NCBI RefSeq assembly: GCF_005048855.1
Contig: NZ_SUME01000003.1
Coordinates: 372,001 to 436,000 of the forward strand
Direction: 5' to 3'
DNA from: Sphingobacterium olei
Lineage (GTDB): Bacteria; Bacteroidota; Bacteroidia; Sphingobacteriales; Sphingobacteriaceae
Length of the DNA: 64,000 bases
How positions within the stretch are numbered: the stretch's first letter is position 1; each line of letters opens with the position of its first letter. Under the pieces are notes generated by a model, which worked only from the letters and a program-made list of their open reading frames with translations, did no database searches and was not told the origin of the DNA. Both the position numbers and the translations under genes were made by a program. This document shows, one piece after another, positions 55,878 through 63,279 of the stretch.

Positions 55878-56105
55878 TTGAAAACGAAGCCGCCAGATAA
55901 AAAAGTAAATAAATGGCTAGTTTTTGCCAGTATGCCTGTGCAGATGGGGGTAATTATCTATGCTTTTTATTGGTTGGGTACGTGGTTGGATGATAAGTAC
56001 GAAGTGAACGGAAGTTGGGGAATGAAAGGACTTACCATGTTGGGTGTGATCATTTCACTTTATCAGTTCATCAGACAGGTGAATTATATAAATAAGCATG
56101 AATAA
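55878..56105 (+). CDS. AtpZ/AtpI-like small membrane protein of the ATP synthase cluster (TTG start)
   Basis: 75 residues from the TTG at 55878 (MKTKPPDKKVNKWLVF), preceded by AAGGGAG about 24 bp upstream; the -7 box at 55837 excludes an earlier start. Two membrane helices (FASMPVQMGVIIYAFYWLGTWLDDKY and the following LTMLGVIISLYQFIRQV segment) fit the AtpZ/AtpI family, thought to assist c-ring assembly or magnesium supply. It overlaps the next gene by 8 bp. Confidence 0.75.
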   Translation: MKTKPPDKKVNKWLVFASMPVQMGVIIYAFYWLGTWLDDKYEVNGSWGMKGLTMLGVIISLYQFIRQVNYINKHE

Positions 56106-56484
56106 ATATTTAAAATATATTCTTTTGTTATTGGCTGTTGCAGGCGGCACTTACGGTATTCATCACTTCGTTTTGGAAGGCAGGGGTAGTCAACAATATT
56201 GGGTGCAATCGGGGTACTCTTTGCTAAGTTTGTATTTTTTTGGTTTTATAGCTTCATTTTTTGTTACAATTGTTGTTTTGCTAGGTCAGTGGACAATGCC
56301 GAAAAACGTTGGTTTTATATTTCTTGGCGTGATGACGGTTAAGGTGATAGCGAGCTATCTGTTTATTCAGGACGGTTTAAATAAATCTGAAAATGATTTT
56401 ATTGAATATAATTTCCTGGTTGTATTTCTTGTTTTCTTATTTTCTGATGTTTTTGTGGCTTTTAAAGTGATAAATGAAGGTTAA
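56098..56484 (+). CDS. Four-helix membrane protein (DUF6168-like) of the ATP synthase cluster
   Basis: 128 residues with four predicted membrane helices (about 5-22, 43-65, 71-90 and 105-124). It resembles DUF6168-type proteins that I recall from Bacteroidota ATP synthase operons, where the position corresponds to AtpI. The start overlaps the preceding gene by 8 bp, which suggests translational coupling. The function is unknown; a role in ATP synthase assembly is inferred from position only. Confidence 0.7.
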   Translation: MNKYLKYILLLLAVAGGTYGIHHFVLEGRGSQQYWVQSGYSLLSLYFFGFIASFFVTIVVLLGQWTMPKNVGFIFLGVMTVKVIASYLFIQDGLNKSENDFIEYNFLVVFLVFLFSDVFVAFKVINEG

Positions 56485-56549
56485 AATAAGTGAGTGAAGC
56501 ATTTTTATAAAAAGTTTCAATAAAAGGTATTTAATGCCAAATAAAATTG

Positions 56550-56557
56550 TATTTTTG
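56550..56557 (+). promoter_or_regulatory. -7 box before atpB
   Basis: TATTTTTG at 56550-56557; predicted start near 56564, about 27 nt before the preferred ATG at 56591. No TTTG -33 at the normal distance. Confidence 0.45.
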
Positions 56558-56590
56558 CGCAAAATTTTTCATTATTCAACGTTAGTTAAA

Positions 56591-57679
56591 ATGGTGAGTC
56601 TTAAGAGAACACTTTTAGTATTTACAGTAATTTTTTTTACTGTTAACCCTTTCAGTCTGAGAGCAGCGGATGACGTGCATGGAGATGCACCTAAGACGCA
56701 AGACGATGAAATCAAAGCGTATATCGCACATCACTTGGAAGATGATCACTATTTTTCTTTATTCAGTGATAAAAAAGCCGGTAAACATTATGGATTTCCG
56801 CTACCTGTGATTTTGATTGATGGTGGGTTAAAAATATTCTCTTCCGGAGAATTTCACCATGGTGAGCATATCGTAGAAAAAGGGGGGACCTTCTATAAAT
56901 TATATCATGGTAAAATTTACAAGACAGATGCTTCGGGTATATTGAATTACGACGAACACCAGCATCCGACGAATGCAAAACCATTGGATTTCTCTATTAC
57001 AAAGAATGTAGTTGGATTATTCTTAGCTGGAATTTTATTGTTTTGGGGCTTTCTAAGTCTAGCAAAAACGTATAAAAAAGGAGCTAACGCCATTCCGAAG
57101 GGCATCGGCCGTGTGCTAGAGCCATTGGTGCTGTATGTGCGTGATGAGATGGCGATTCAAAATATCGGACATCGTTATAAAGAATTTATGCCTTATCTAC
57201 TTTCGGTATTCTTCTTAATCCTGACGTTAAATTTGTTAGGACTTACACCTCTTGGATTTAACGTGACAGGTAATATCAGTATTACGCTATGTTTAGCCTT
57301 GTTTACTTTTTTTGTTACCAATATCAAAGCGAACAAAGACTATTGGAAACACATTTTCTGGATGCCGGGAGTACCTGTTCCGTTTAAGTTCGTTTTGGCA
57401 CCTATTGAAGTGTTGGGTATGTTTACCAAGCCTTTCTCGCTCATGGTGCGTCTTTTTGCTAATATCACAGCCGGTCACACGGTAATCATGGGATTAATAG
57501 CCATCGTTTATTTATTACAAAATCAATTAACCGTAGGCGGAAGTATAGGCGTTTCAATGATACTTACTTGTTTTCTTATGGTAATTGAATTGTTTGTAGC
57601 GTTTTTGCAAGCCTTTATCTTTACGATGTTATCTTCGTTATTTATTGGTATGGCTGTAGAAGAACATACGCATCATTAA
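56591..57679 (+). CDS. atpB: ATP synthase subunit a
   Basis: 362 residues from the ATG at 56591. The frame could begin at 56534, but that ATG lies upstream of a -7 box, and the 56591 start gives a proper signal peptide (MVSLKRTLLVFTVIFFTV ... SLRAADD). Bacteroidota subunit a carries such a signal sequence and a histidine-rich periplasmic N-terminal region (HHLEDDHYFSLF). The membrane core has PYLLSVFFLILTLNLLGLTP and the essential arginine in MVRLFANITAGH. It forms the proton half-channels of the F0 motor. Confidence 0.95.
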   Translation: MVSLKRTLLVFTVIFFTVNPFSLRAADDVHGDAPKTQDDEIKAYIAHHLEDDHYFSLFSDKKAGKHYGFPLPVILIDGGLKIFSSGEFHHGEHIVEKGGTFYKLYHGKIYKTDASGILNYDEHQHPTNAKPLDFSITKNVVGLFLAGILLFWGFLSLAKTYKKGANAIPKGIGRVLEPLVLYVRDEMAIQNIGHRYKEFMPYLLSVFFLILTLNLLGLTPLGFNVTGNISITLCLALFTFFVTNIKANKDYWKHIFWMPGVPVPFKFVLAPIEVLGMFTKPFSLMVRLFANITAGHTVIMGLIAIVYLLQNQLTVGGSIGVSMILTCFLMVIELFVAFLQAFIFTMLSSLFIGMAVEEHTHH

Positions 57680-57714
57680 TCAGAATTTTTGTTAAATTTT
57701 ATAAAATAATTATT

Positions 57715-57903
57715 ATGTACAACTTAATTGGAGCAGGTTTAATCGTAATCGGTGCAGGGATTGGCTTAGGTAAAATCGGTGGTTCTGCAATGGAAGCTAT
57801 CGCTCGCCAACCAGAAGCAACATCTAAAATTCAAACTGCGATGATCATTATTGGTGCCTTACTAGAAGGTTTAGCATTCGGTGCTTTACTTTTAGGTAAA
57901 TAA
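57715..57903 (+). CDS. atpE: ATP synthase subunit c
   Basis: A 62-residue hairpin of two helices. Helix 1 is glycine-rich (IGAGIGLGKIGGSAM), the polar loop is ARQPEA, and helix 2 contains the ion-binding carboxylate E51 in GALLEGLAFG. The pattern indicates a proton rather than a sodium ring. Many copies per enzyme are needed; a long stable hairpin follows directly after the gene. Confidence 0.98.
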   Translation: MYNLIGAGLIVIGAGIGLGKIGGSAMEAIARQPEATSKIQTAMIIIGALLEGLAFGALLLGK

Positions 57904-57918
57904 TCAATAGCAAAGTAC

Positions 57919-57955
57919 AAACACAATTTGCAACGGTTGGTTGCAGATTGTGTTT
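57919..57955 (+). promoter_or_regulatory. Long intercistronic hairpin between atpE and atpF
   Basis: A 16-bp stem (57919-57934 with 57940-57955, one T-G wobble) and a 5-nt loop GGTTG, directly downstream of the c-subunit gene. No T-run follows, so read-through is expected. It could protect the atpE end of the message and so help make excess subunit c, or be a cleavage site. Confidence 0.65.
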
Positions 57956-58002
57956 CATTAAAATGACAAGAATTAAAAAATTAACATTTTACACTATATA
58001 TA

Positions 58003-58503
58003 ATGGATGCATTAATTAATCAGTTCTCATACGGTTTGTTCTTTTGGCAATTAATCGTATTATTGGTTATTATCTTTTTGTTGGGCAAGTTTGCTTGGAA
58101 ACCAATTGTTAATGCTTTAGAAGAGCGTGAAAGTGGTATTGCTGATGCTTTAGCTTCTGCCGAAAAGGCAAAGTTAGAGATGACTCGTTTGACCAATCAA
58201 AATGAGCAACTTTTGAAAGAAGCACGTGCTGAACGCGATGTAATTTTAAAGGAAGCTAAAGAACTAAAAGACAAAATCGTAGCTGAAGCAAAAGTAGCCG
58301 CGCAAACGGAAGGTGCAAAGCTAATCGAACAGGCAAAACGTGAGATCGAGGATCAAAAGACAAAAGCATTAGCCGAGGTAAAAGGTCAAGTATCTGCTTT
58401 ATCTTTAGCGATTGCCCGTAAAGTATTAACAACGGAATTTGAAGACCAAGGAAAACAAGAGGCACTAGTAGCAGACTTGTTGAAAGATGTGAAATTAAAC
58501 TAA
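58003..58503 (+). CDS. atpF: ATP synthase subunit b
   Basis: 166 residues. One N-terminal membrane helix ([20 protein letters not shown], about 14-33) is followed by a long charged helix that forms the peripheral stator stalk (ADALASAEKAKLEMTRL and on). The C-terminal part contacts subunit delta. It lies between atpE and atpH as usual. Confidence 0.97.
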   Translation: MDALINQFSYGLFFWQLIVLLVIIFLLGKFAWKPIVNALEERESGIADALASAEKAKLEMTRLTNQNEQLLKEARAERDVILKEAKELKDKIVAEAKVAAQTEGAKLIEQAKREIEDQKTKALAEVKGQVSALSLAIARKVLTTEFEDQGKQEALVADLLKDVKLN

Positions 58504-58530
58504 TTGGTTACGCAAATTAAATATTAACGC

Positions 58531-59076
58531 ATGTCAGTATTCAAAGTTGCTTCAAGATACGCCAAATCACTAATTGATTTAGCACAACAACAAGGAAGTT
58601 TAGAAGTTATAAAAGTCGATATGGAACAAATTGTCGCTTTGATAAAATCTAATTCTGAGTTGCAAGCTGTTTTAAGTAATCCTATCATTAAAATAGATAA
58701 AAAGAGTAGTATCTTAGAAGCCCTATTTAAAGATAAAGTACGGCCTGAAATATTAGGATTCTTTAATATTATGGTCAGAAAAGGGCGTAGTGGGCTAGTG
58801 TACGCTACTGCACAAGAGTTTATCCGCGAATACAATGAAGTAAAGGGCATCGTTAACGCGGAGGTGACTTCAGCGACTGCGTTATCTGAAGCTAATTTAC
58901 AATCCTTAAAAGCTAAGATCGCACAAGAGATCAATGCGGAGGTTATCCTTACTAATAAGGTGGATACGGCGTTGATCGGTGGTTTCGTGGTAAAAGTGGG
59001 CGATAGACAACTTGATGTAAGTATCGCTGGTAAATTAAATAAGTTAGAAAGACATTTTAGTAGTCAAGGTGTTTAA
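58531..59076 (+). CDS. atpH: ATP synthase subunit delta
   Basis: A 181-residue stator protein that anchors subunit b to the alpha3beta3 head. The N-terminal helical bundle starts VASRYAKSLIDLAQQQG, and the C-terminal block ALIGGFVVKVGDRQLDVSI with LNKLERHF is diagnostic. Confidence 0.97.
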   Translation: MSVFKVASRYAKSLIDLAQQQGSLEVIKVDMEQIVALIKSNSELQAVLSNPIIKIDKKSSILEALFKDKVRPEILGFFNIMVRKGRSGLVYATAQEFIREYNEVKGIVNAEVTSATALSEANLQSLKAKIAQEINAEVILTNKVDTALIGGFVVKVGDRQLDVSIAGKLNKLERHFSSQGV

Positions 59077-59130
59077 CTCCCTGGCGAATAATAAAGTAAT
59101 AGAATCTAAAACCCCTTATACGAATTTAAA

Positions 59131-60705
59131 ATGATAGAGGTAAGACCAGATGAAGTTTCGGCAATTTTAAGAGAGCAGTTGTCAGGCTTTAAGTCAGAGG
59201 CCGAATTGGAAGAAGTGGGTACCGTGTTGCAAGTAGGAGACGGTATTGCACGTATTTACGGCTTAACAAAAGTTCAATCAGGTGAGTTGGTTGAATTTGC
59301 TAATGGATTACAAGGTATAGTATTGAACTTAGAAGAAGACAACGTCGGTGTTGTACTTTTAGGTCCTTCTGACGAAATCAAAGAAGGTGATACGATCAAA
59401 CGTACAAACCGCATTGCATCTATTAAAGTAGGCGAAGGTATGTTAGGACGTGTAGTAAATACCTTAGGTCAACCTATTGATGGTAAAGGTCCTATCTTGG
59501 GTGATACGTATGAGATGCCTATCGAGCGTAAAGCTCCGGGTGTAATCTTCCGTCAACCGGTAACTGAGCCCCTTCAAACGGGTATAAAGGCTATCGATGC
59601 GATGATTCCCGTAGGTCGTGGACAACGCGAGTTGGTTATCGGTGACCGTCAAACTGGTAAAACCGCGGTTTGTATCGATACGATTATCAATCAAAAAGAG
59701 TTTTATGATGCTGGGCAACCAGTTTTCTGTATCTATGTTGCCGTAGGTCAAAAGAATTCTACCGTAGCGAACATTGTTCGTACATTAGAAGAGACTGGTG
59801 CTATGGCTTACACTGTAGTTGTAGCAGCTTCTGCTGCTGATCCGGCTCCACTTCAGTTTTATGCGCCAATGGCGGGTGCAGCTATTGGAGAGTTCTTCCG
59901 CGATACAGGTCGTCCGGCGTTGATCGTTTATGATGATTTATCAAAGCAAGCTGTAGCATACCGTGAGGTTTCTTTACTATTGAGACGTCCTCCAGGTCGT
60001 GAGGCATACCCCGGTGATGTATTCTATTTACATAGCCGTTTGTTAGAAAGAGCTGCGAAAATCAACTCTTCCGACGATATCGCTAAAAATATGAATGATT
60101 TACCAGAATCTATCAAGCATTTGGTAAAAGGAGGGGGTTCATTAACAGCTTTACCGATCATCGAAACACAAGCAGGTGATGTATCTGCATATATCCCTAC
60201 CAACGTTATTTCGATTACGGATGGTCAGATCTTCTTGGAGTCTAATCTATTCAATGCAGGTATTCGTCCAGCGATAAACGTAGGTATTTCCGTATCACGT
60301 GTTGGGGGGAATGCACAGATTAAATCGATGAAAAAGGTATCTGGTACATTGAAGTTGGATCAAGCACAATACCGTGAGCTGGAAGCATTTGCTAAGTTTG
60401 GATCAGATCTAGATGCCGCTACTAAATCCGTATTGGATAAAGGTATCCGTAACGTACAGATATTAAAGCAAGGTCAATTCTCACCGGTATCTGTAGAGAA
60501 ACAAGTTGCTATCATCTATGCGGGTACGAAAGGGTTATTACGTAATGTTCCTGTGGACAAAGTTAGACAATTCGAAGAGGAGTATTTAACACAATTGGAG
60601 CAACGTCATCCAGAGGTATTATCGGCCTTAAAAGCCGGTAAATTCTCAGACGATTTGACTGATGTATTAGAAACTGTAGCAATAGAATTATCTTCAAAAT
60701 ATTAA
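59131..60705 (+). CDS. atpA: ATP synthase subunit alpha
   Basis: A 524-residue non-catalytic nucleotide-binding subunit of F1. The P-loop GDRQTGKT is in the middle of the sequence, after the beta-barrel crown domain. The AQFGSDLDA-like block appears here as [16 protein letters not shown], and the arginine finger region as [11 protein letters not shown]. Length is normal. atpD (beta) and atpC (epsilon) are not in this cluster, as usual in this phylum. Confidence 0.99.
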   Translation: MIEVRPDEVSAILREQLSGFKSEAELEEVGTVLQVGDGIARIYGLTKVQSGELVEFANGLQGIVLNLEEDNVGVVLLGPSDEIKEGDTIKRTNRIASIKVGEGMLGRVVNTLGQPIDGKGPILGDTYEMPIERKAPGVIFRQPVTEPLQTGIKAIDAMIPVGRGQRELVIGDRQTGKTAVCIDTIINQKEFYDAGQPVFCIYVAVGQKNSTVANIVRTLEETGAMAYTVVVAASAADPAPLQFYAPMAGAAIGEFFRDTGRPALIVYDDLSKQAVAYREVSLLLRRPPGREAYPGDVFYLHSRLLERAAKINSSDDIAKNMNDLPESIKHLVKGGGSLTALPIIETQAGDVSAYIPTNVISITDGQIFLESNLFNAGIRPAINVGISVSRVGGNAQIKSMKKVSGTLKLDQAQYRELEAFAKFGSDLDAATKSVLDKGIRNVQILKQGQFSPVSVEKQVAIIYAGTKGLLRNVPVDKVRQFEEEYLTQLEQRHPEVLSALKAGKFSDDLTDVLETVAIELSSKY

Positions 60706-60717
60706 TTTTAGATTTCG

Positions 60718-60763
60718 GACGTGGGATTTGAGATATTAGATCTCACGTCTCATATCTCAAATC
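60718..60763. repeat. Inverted repeat between atpA and atpG sharing a 16-mer with 2916-2931
   Basis: GATTTGAGATAT (60725-60736) and ATATCTCAAATC (60752-60763) form a perfect 12-bp inverted repeat; GACGTG (60718-60723) and CACGTC (60744-60749) form a second interleaved pair. The sequence is intergenic within an operon. The same 16-mer occurs at 2916-2931. It has no coding frame. Confidence 0.5.
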
Positions 60764-60776
60764 TTTGATCTCGAAT

Positions 60777-61655
60777 ATGGCAAATTTAAAAGAAGTTAGA
60801 AATCGTATTACTTCGGTAACATCGACGCAACAGATCACCAAAGCAATGAAAATGGTATCTGCTGCTAAATTGAAACGTGCAACTAATGCAATCGTGCAAT
60901 TACGTCCTTATGCCAATAAGCTAAGAGAAATTTTGGCGCAAGTTTCTGCTTCTGTTGAAGGGAATGATTCACCTTTCACACAAGATCGTGTTCCTACTAA
61001 AGTATTAATTATTGTTGTTACTTCGAATAGAGGTCTGGCAGGTGCTTTTAATGCAAACGCCATAAAAACGACAAATAATTTGATCGCAGCCAAATATGCA
61101 GATCAGTTTGCTAGAGGGGATGTAAGCCTTATCGCTATTGGTAAAAGAGGACACGATTTCTTCTCAAGACGTAGTTTTAATGTAATCGGCAATCACAACG
61201 ATATATTCAATAATTTAGATTTTGAAAACGTGTCTAAGGTAACTGAATACGTAATGGATGAATTTAAAGCGGGTAATATTGATCGTGTAGAAGTCGTGTA
61301 TAATCAGTTCCGCAATGCAGCCGTTCAAATTTTGACTTCAGAACAGATATTACCTCTTTTGTCCGAAGAAAAAAATGAGGATGTAATGGAATTAGATTAC
61401 ATTATCGAACCTTCGAAAGAAAAGATAGTTGCGGAATTGATTCCGAAAGCTATCAAAATTCAGTTGTATAAAGCGGTATTAGACTCGAATGCGTCTGAAC
61501 ATGGTGCCCGGATGACAGCAATGGATAAAGCAACTGAGAATGCAGGGGATTTATTGAAGGCTTTAAAATTGTCTTACAACCAAGCAAGACAAGCGGCGAT
61601 TACGACCGAATTAACAGAAATTGTTTCCGGCGCAGCAGCGTTATCCAACGGGTAA
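60777..61655 (+). CDS. atpG: ATP synthase subunit gamma
   Basis: 292 residues from the ATG at 60777 (MANLKEVRNRITSVTSTQQITKAM). A TTG at 60765 would add only four residues and is less likely. The N- and C-terminal helices that form the central rotor shaft are conserved (QITKAMKMVSAAKL near the start; MDKATENAGDLLKALKLSYNQARQAAITTEL at the end, ending EIVSGAAAL). Last gene of the operon before a strong terminator. Confidence 0.98.
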   Translation: MANLKEVRNRITSVTSTQQITKAMKMVSAAKLKRATNAIVQLRPYANKLREILAQVSASVEGNDSPFTQDRVPTKVLIIVVTSNRGLAGAFNANAIKTTNNLIAAKYADQFARGDVSLIAIGKRGHDFFSRRSFNVIGNHNDIFNNLDFENVSKVTEYVMDEFKAGNIDRVEVVYNQFRNAAVQILTSEQILPLLSEEKNEDVMELDYIIEPSKEKIVAELIPKAIKIQLYKAVLDSNASEHGARMTAMDKATENAGDLLKALKLSYNQARQAAITTELTEIVSGAAALSNG

Positions 61656-61675
61656 TTCAGATAATTTTAAGAAAG

Positions 61676-61709
61676 AAAAAAGGCGATGAAGAATTTCATC
61701 GCCTTTTTT
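61676..61709 (+). terminator. Rho-independent terminator of the ATP synthase operon
   Basis: A perfect 15-bp stem (AAAAAAGGCGATGAA and complement) with GAAT loop followed by a T-run, 20 bp after the atpG stop. Confidence 0.93.
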
Positions 61710-61988
61710 TGTTTTACATTTCGACGTTGAATATCGTCGCTCCAATTTTACCCCCACCCCGTCATTGATCCTGTCGTATGCTTGTATCTGCTAGGAAAAA
61801 CAACTTCGTGATAAAGTTATAAAACCAGTAGCGAGATCATCCCCTTTTTCGTTTTAACTATTCACGATGTCGACATATTTTGGTTTGAAATGTTTTGGAT
61901 GTGTCTGAATATTCCGTACATTCCTTTTCGAAATAAAGTCTCCCTATCGATTTATTTCGAAAATGGAATTAAAGGATAAATAGTACAT
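61710..61988. other. Upstream region of the HMG-CoA reductase gene
   Basis: About 280 bp without a gene. It contains ATGTCGACAT, a perfect 10-bp palindrome at 61867-61876, a near-consensus -7 box TATTTTGG at 61876-61883, and the 13-bp inverted repeat at 61925-61963 described separately. I see nothing else that I can support. Confidence 0.4.
61925..61963. promoter_or_regulatory. Perfect 13-bp inverted repeat upstream of the HMG-CoA reductase gene (candidate operator)
   Basis: TTTTCGAAATAAA (61925-61937) and its exact complement (61951-61963) flank a 13-bp spacer; each arm contains the palindrome TTTCGAAA. The right arm ends 25 bp before the ATG at 61989. The element may be bound by a dimer or tetramer regulator or fold as RNA near the ribosome site. 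It is not a terminator (no T-run after). Confidence 0.6.
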
Positions 61989-63269
61989 ATGGCATCTTCA
62001 TTAGAAAAAGCGAGCACGGCCTTGCATATCATAAATACCGTACAACAGATGGAGGAAACTATTGAGCAGATCCGGGACAAGAAATCGCCGGTTCACCGAA
62101 AAGAAGACGATCTACCCTTTGAACCGAAAGTAAGCCAAGAGGGTATAGCAGCACGTAGGCTGTTCCTTCTTCAAAAAAAGAATCAAGAATATCCATATCT
62201 GATGGATAATAAAGGGTTTGAAGATTACGATTCCCTGAACGGAAATGTGGAAAATTATATAGGTATGATCCGTGTTCCCACGGGGGTGATTGGGCCGCTA
62301 CGTATTACGGGATCATCTGCTCAGGGAGATTTTTATGTTCCGCTAGCGACAAGTGAGGGTGCTTTGGTAGCATCGTATCATCGCGGTGCTAAGGCCTGCT
62401 ATTTAGCTGGAGGTGCTACCTCCATTTGTTTGATGGAAGGTGTTCAACGGAGTCCTGTTTTTAAGTTTGAAAATATTGCAGATCTGGGGCTATTTGTAGC
62501 TTGGATCTTACCGCAGGTGGACAAATTTAAGGAAATCGTTAAGGAGACTAGTCGATTTGCTAAATTAATGGATGTCAAAATCCAGATCGAGGGCAATCAT
62601 CTAATTGTAACATTCGAGTACCACACGGGGGATGCCGCCGGACAAAATATGGTTACGATCTGTACCGATGCCATATGCCGTTATATTATCGAAAAATGCC
62701 CGACCAAACCCAAATTATGGTTTATCGAAGGCAATTATTCGGGTGATAAAAAAGCTACTGCATTGTCCTTCACGAACGTACGTGGAAAGAAAGTGACCAG
62801 CGAGATTGTATTAGCCGAAGAGATTGTGCATAAAGTGCTTAAAACGACACCTGAGCTCATGGCCGAGTATTGGAGATCGTCTACCGTTGGTATCATTCAA
62901 AGCGGAGCGATCGGGGCGCATGGACATTATGCAAATGGTTTGGCCGCGTTATTCTTGGCAACAGGGCAGGATGTGGCCTGTGTAGCAGAGGCAGCTACCG
63001 GAATCACGCGCATGGAGATGAATAAAGATGGTTCGCTCTATGCAAGTGTCACGCTACCAAATTTGGTAGTGGGTACAGTGGGAGGGGGTACACATTTGCC
63101 CACACAGCGGGAGTGCTTGGAAATGATGGATTGCTACGGGCAGGGCAAGGCCCGTAAGTTTGCTGAAATATGTGGTGCCGTGGTGTTGGCTGGCGAATTG
63201 TCCATCGCTGCGGCGCTCTCCGCAGGTCATTTTACACAAGCTCATCAAAAATTTGGTCGCAAAAAGTAA
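61989..63269 (+). CDS. Hydroxymethylglutaryl-CoA reductase, class I
   Basis: 426 residues. HMG-CoA-binding and catalytic motifs are intact: ENYIGMIRVPTGVIGPL (88-104), E123 in ATSEGALVAS, D215-A-A-G-Q-N-M, K254/K255 in NYSGDKKATA, D328 in ATGQDVA, TVGGGTHLPTQ (363-373) and the catalytic H414 in SAGHFTQAH. The four residues known for catalysis (Glu, Lys, Asp, His) are present, so activity is likely: reduction of HMG-CoA to mevalonate with NADPH. The class I type is shared with archaea and eukaryotes. No other mevalonate-pathway gene is visible next to it; a UbiA-type prenyltransferase follows 10 bp later. No membrane domain is fused. Confidence 0.95.
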   Translation: MASSLEKASTALHIINTVQQMEETIEQIRDKKSPVHRKEDDLPFEPKVSQEGIAARRLFLLQKKNQEYPYLMDNKGFEDYDSLNGNVENYIGMIRVPTGVIGPLRITGSSAQGDFYVPLATSEGALVASYHRGAKACYLAGGATSICLMEGVQRSPVFKFENIADLGLFVAWILPQVDKFKEIVKETSRFAKLMDVKIQIEGNHLIVTFEYHTGDAAGQNMVTICTDAICRYIIEKCPTKPKLWFIEGNYSGDKKATALSFTNVRGKKVTSEIVLAEEIVHKVLKTTPELMAEYWRSSTVGIIQSGAIGAHGHYANGLAALFLATGQDVACVAEAATGITRMEMNKDGSLYASVTLPNLVVGTVGGGTHLPTQRECLEMMDCYGQGKARKFAEICGAVVLAGELSIAAALSAGHFTQAHQKFGRKK

Positions 63270-63279
63270 TTCAATCCTT

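Noticed and set aside
56534..56590. Earlier start of AtpB
   Set aside because: A -7 box follows this ATG, and the extension would bury the signal peptide that starts at 56591.
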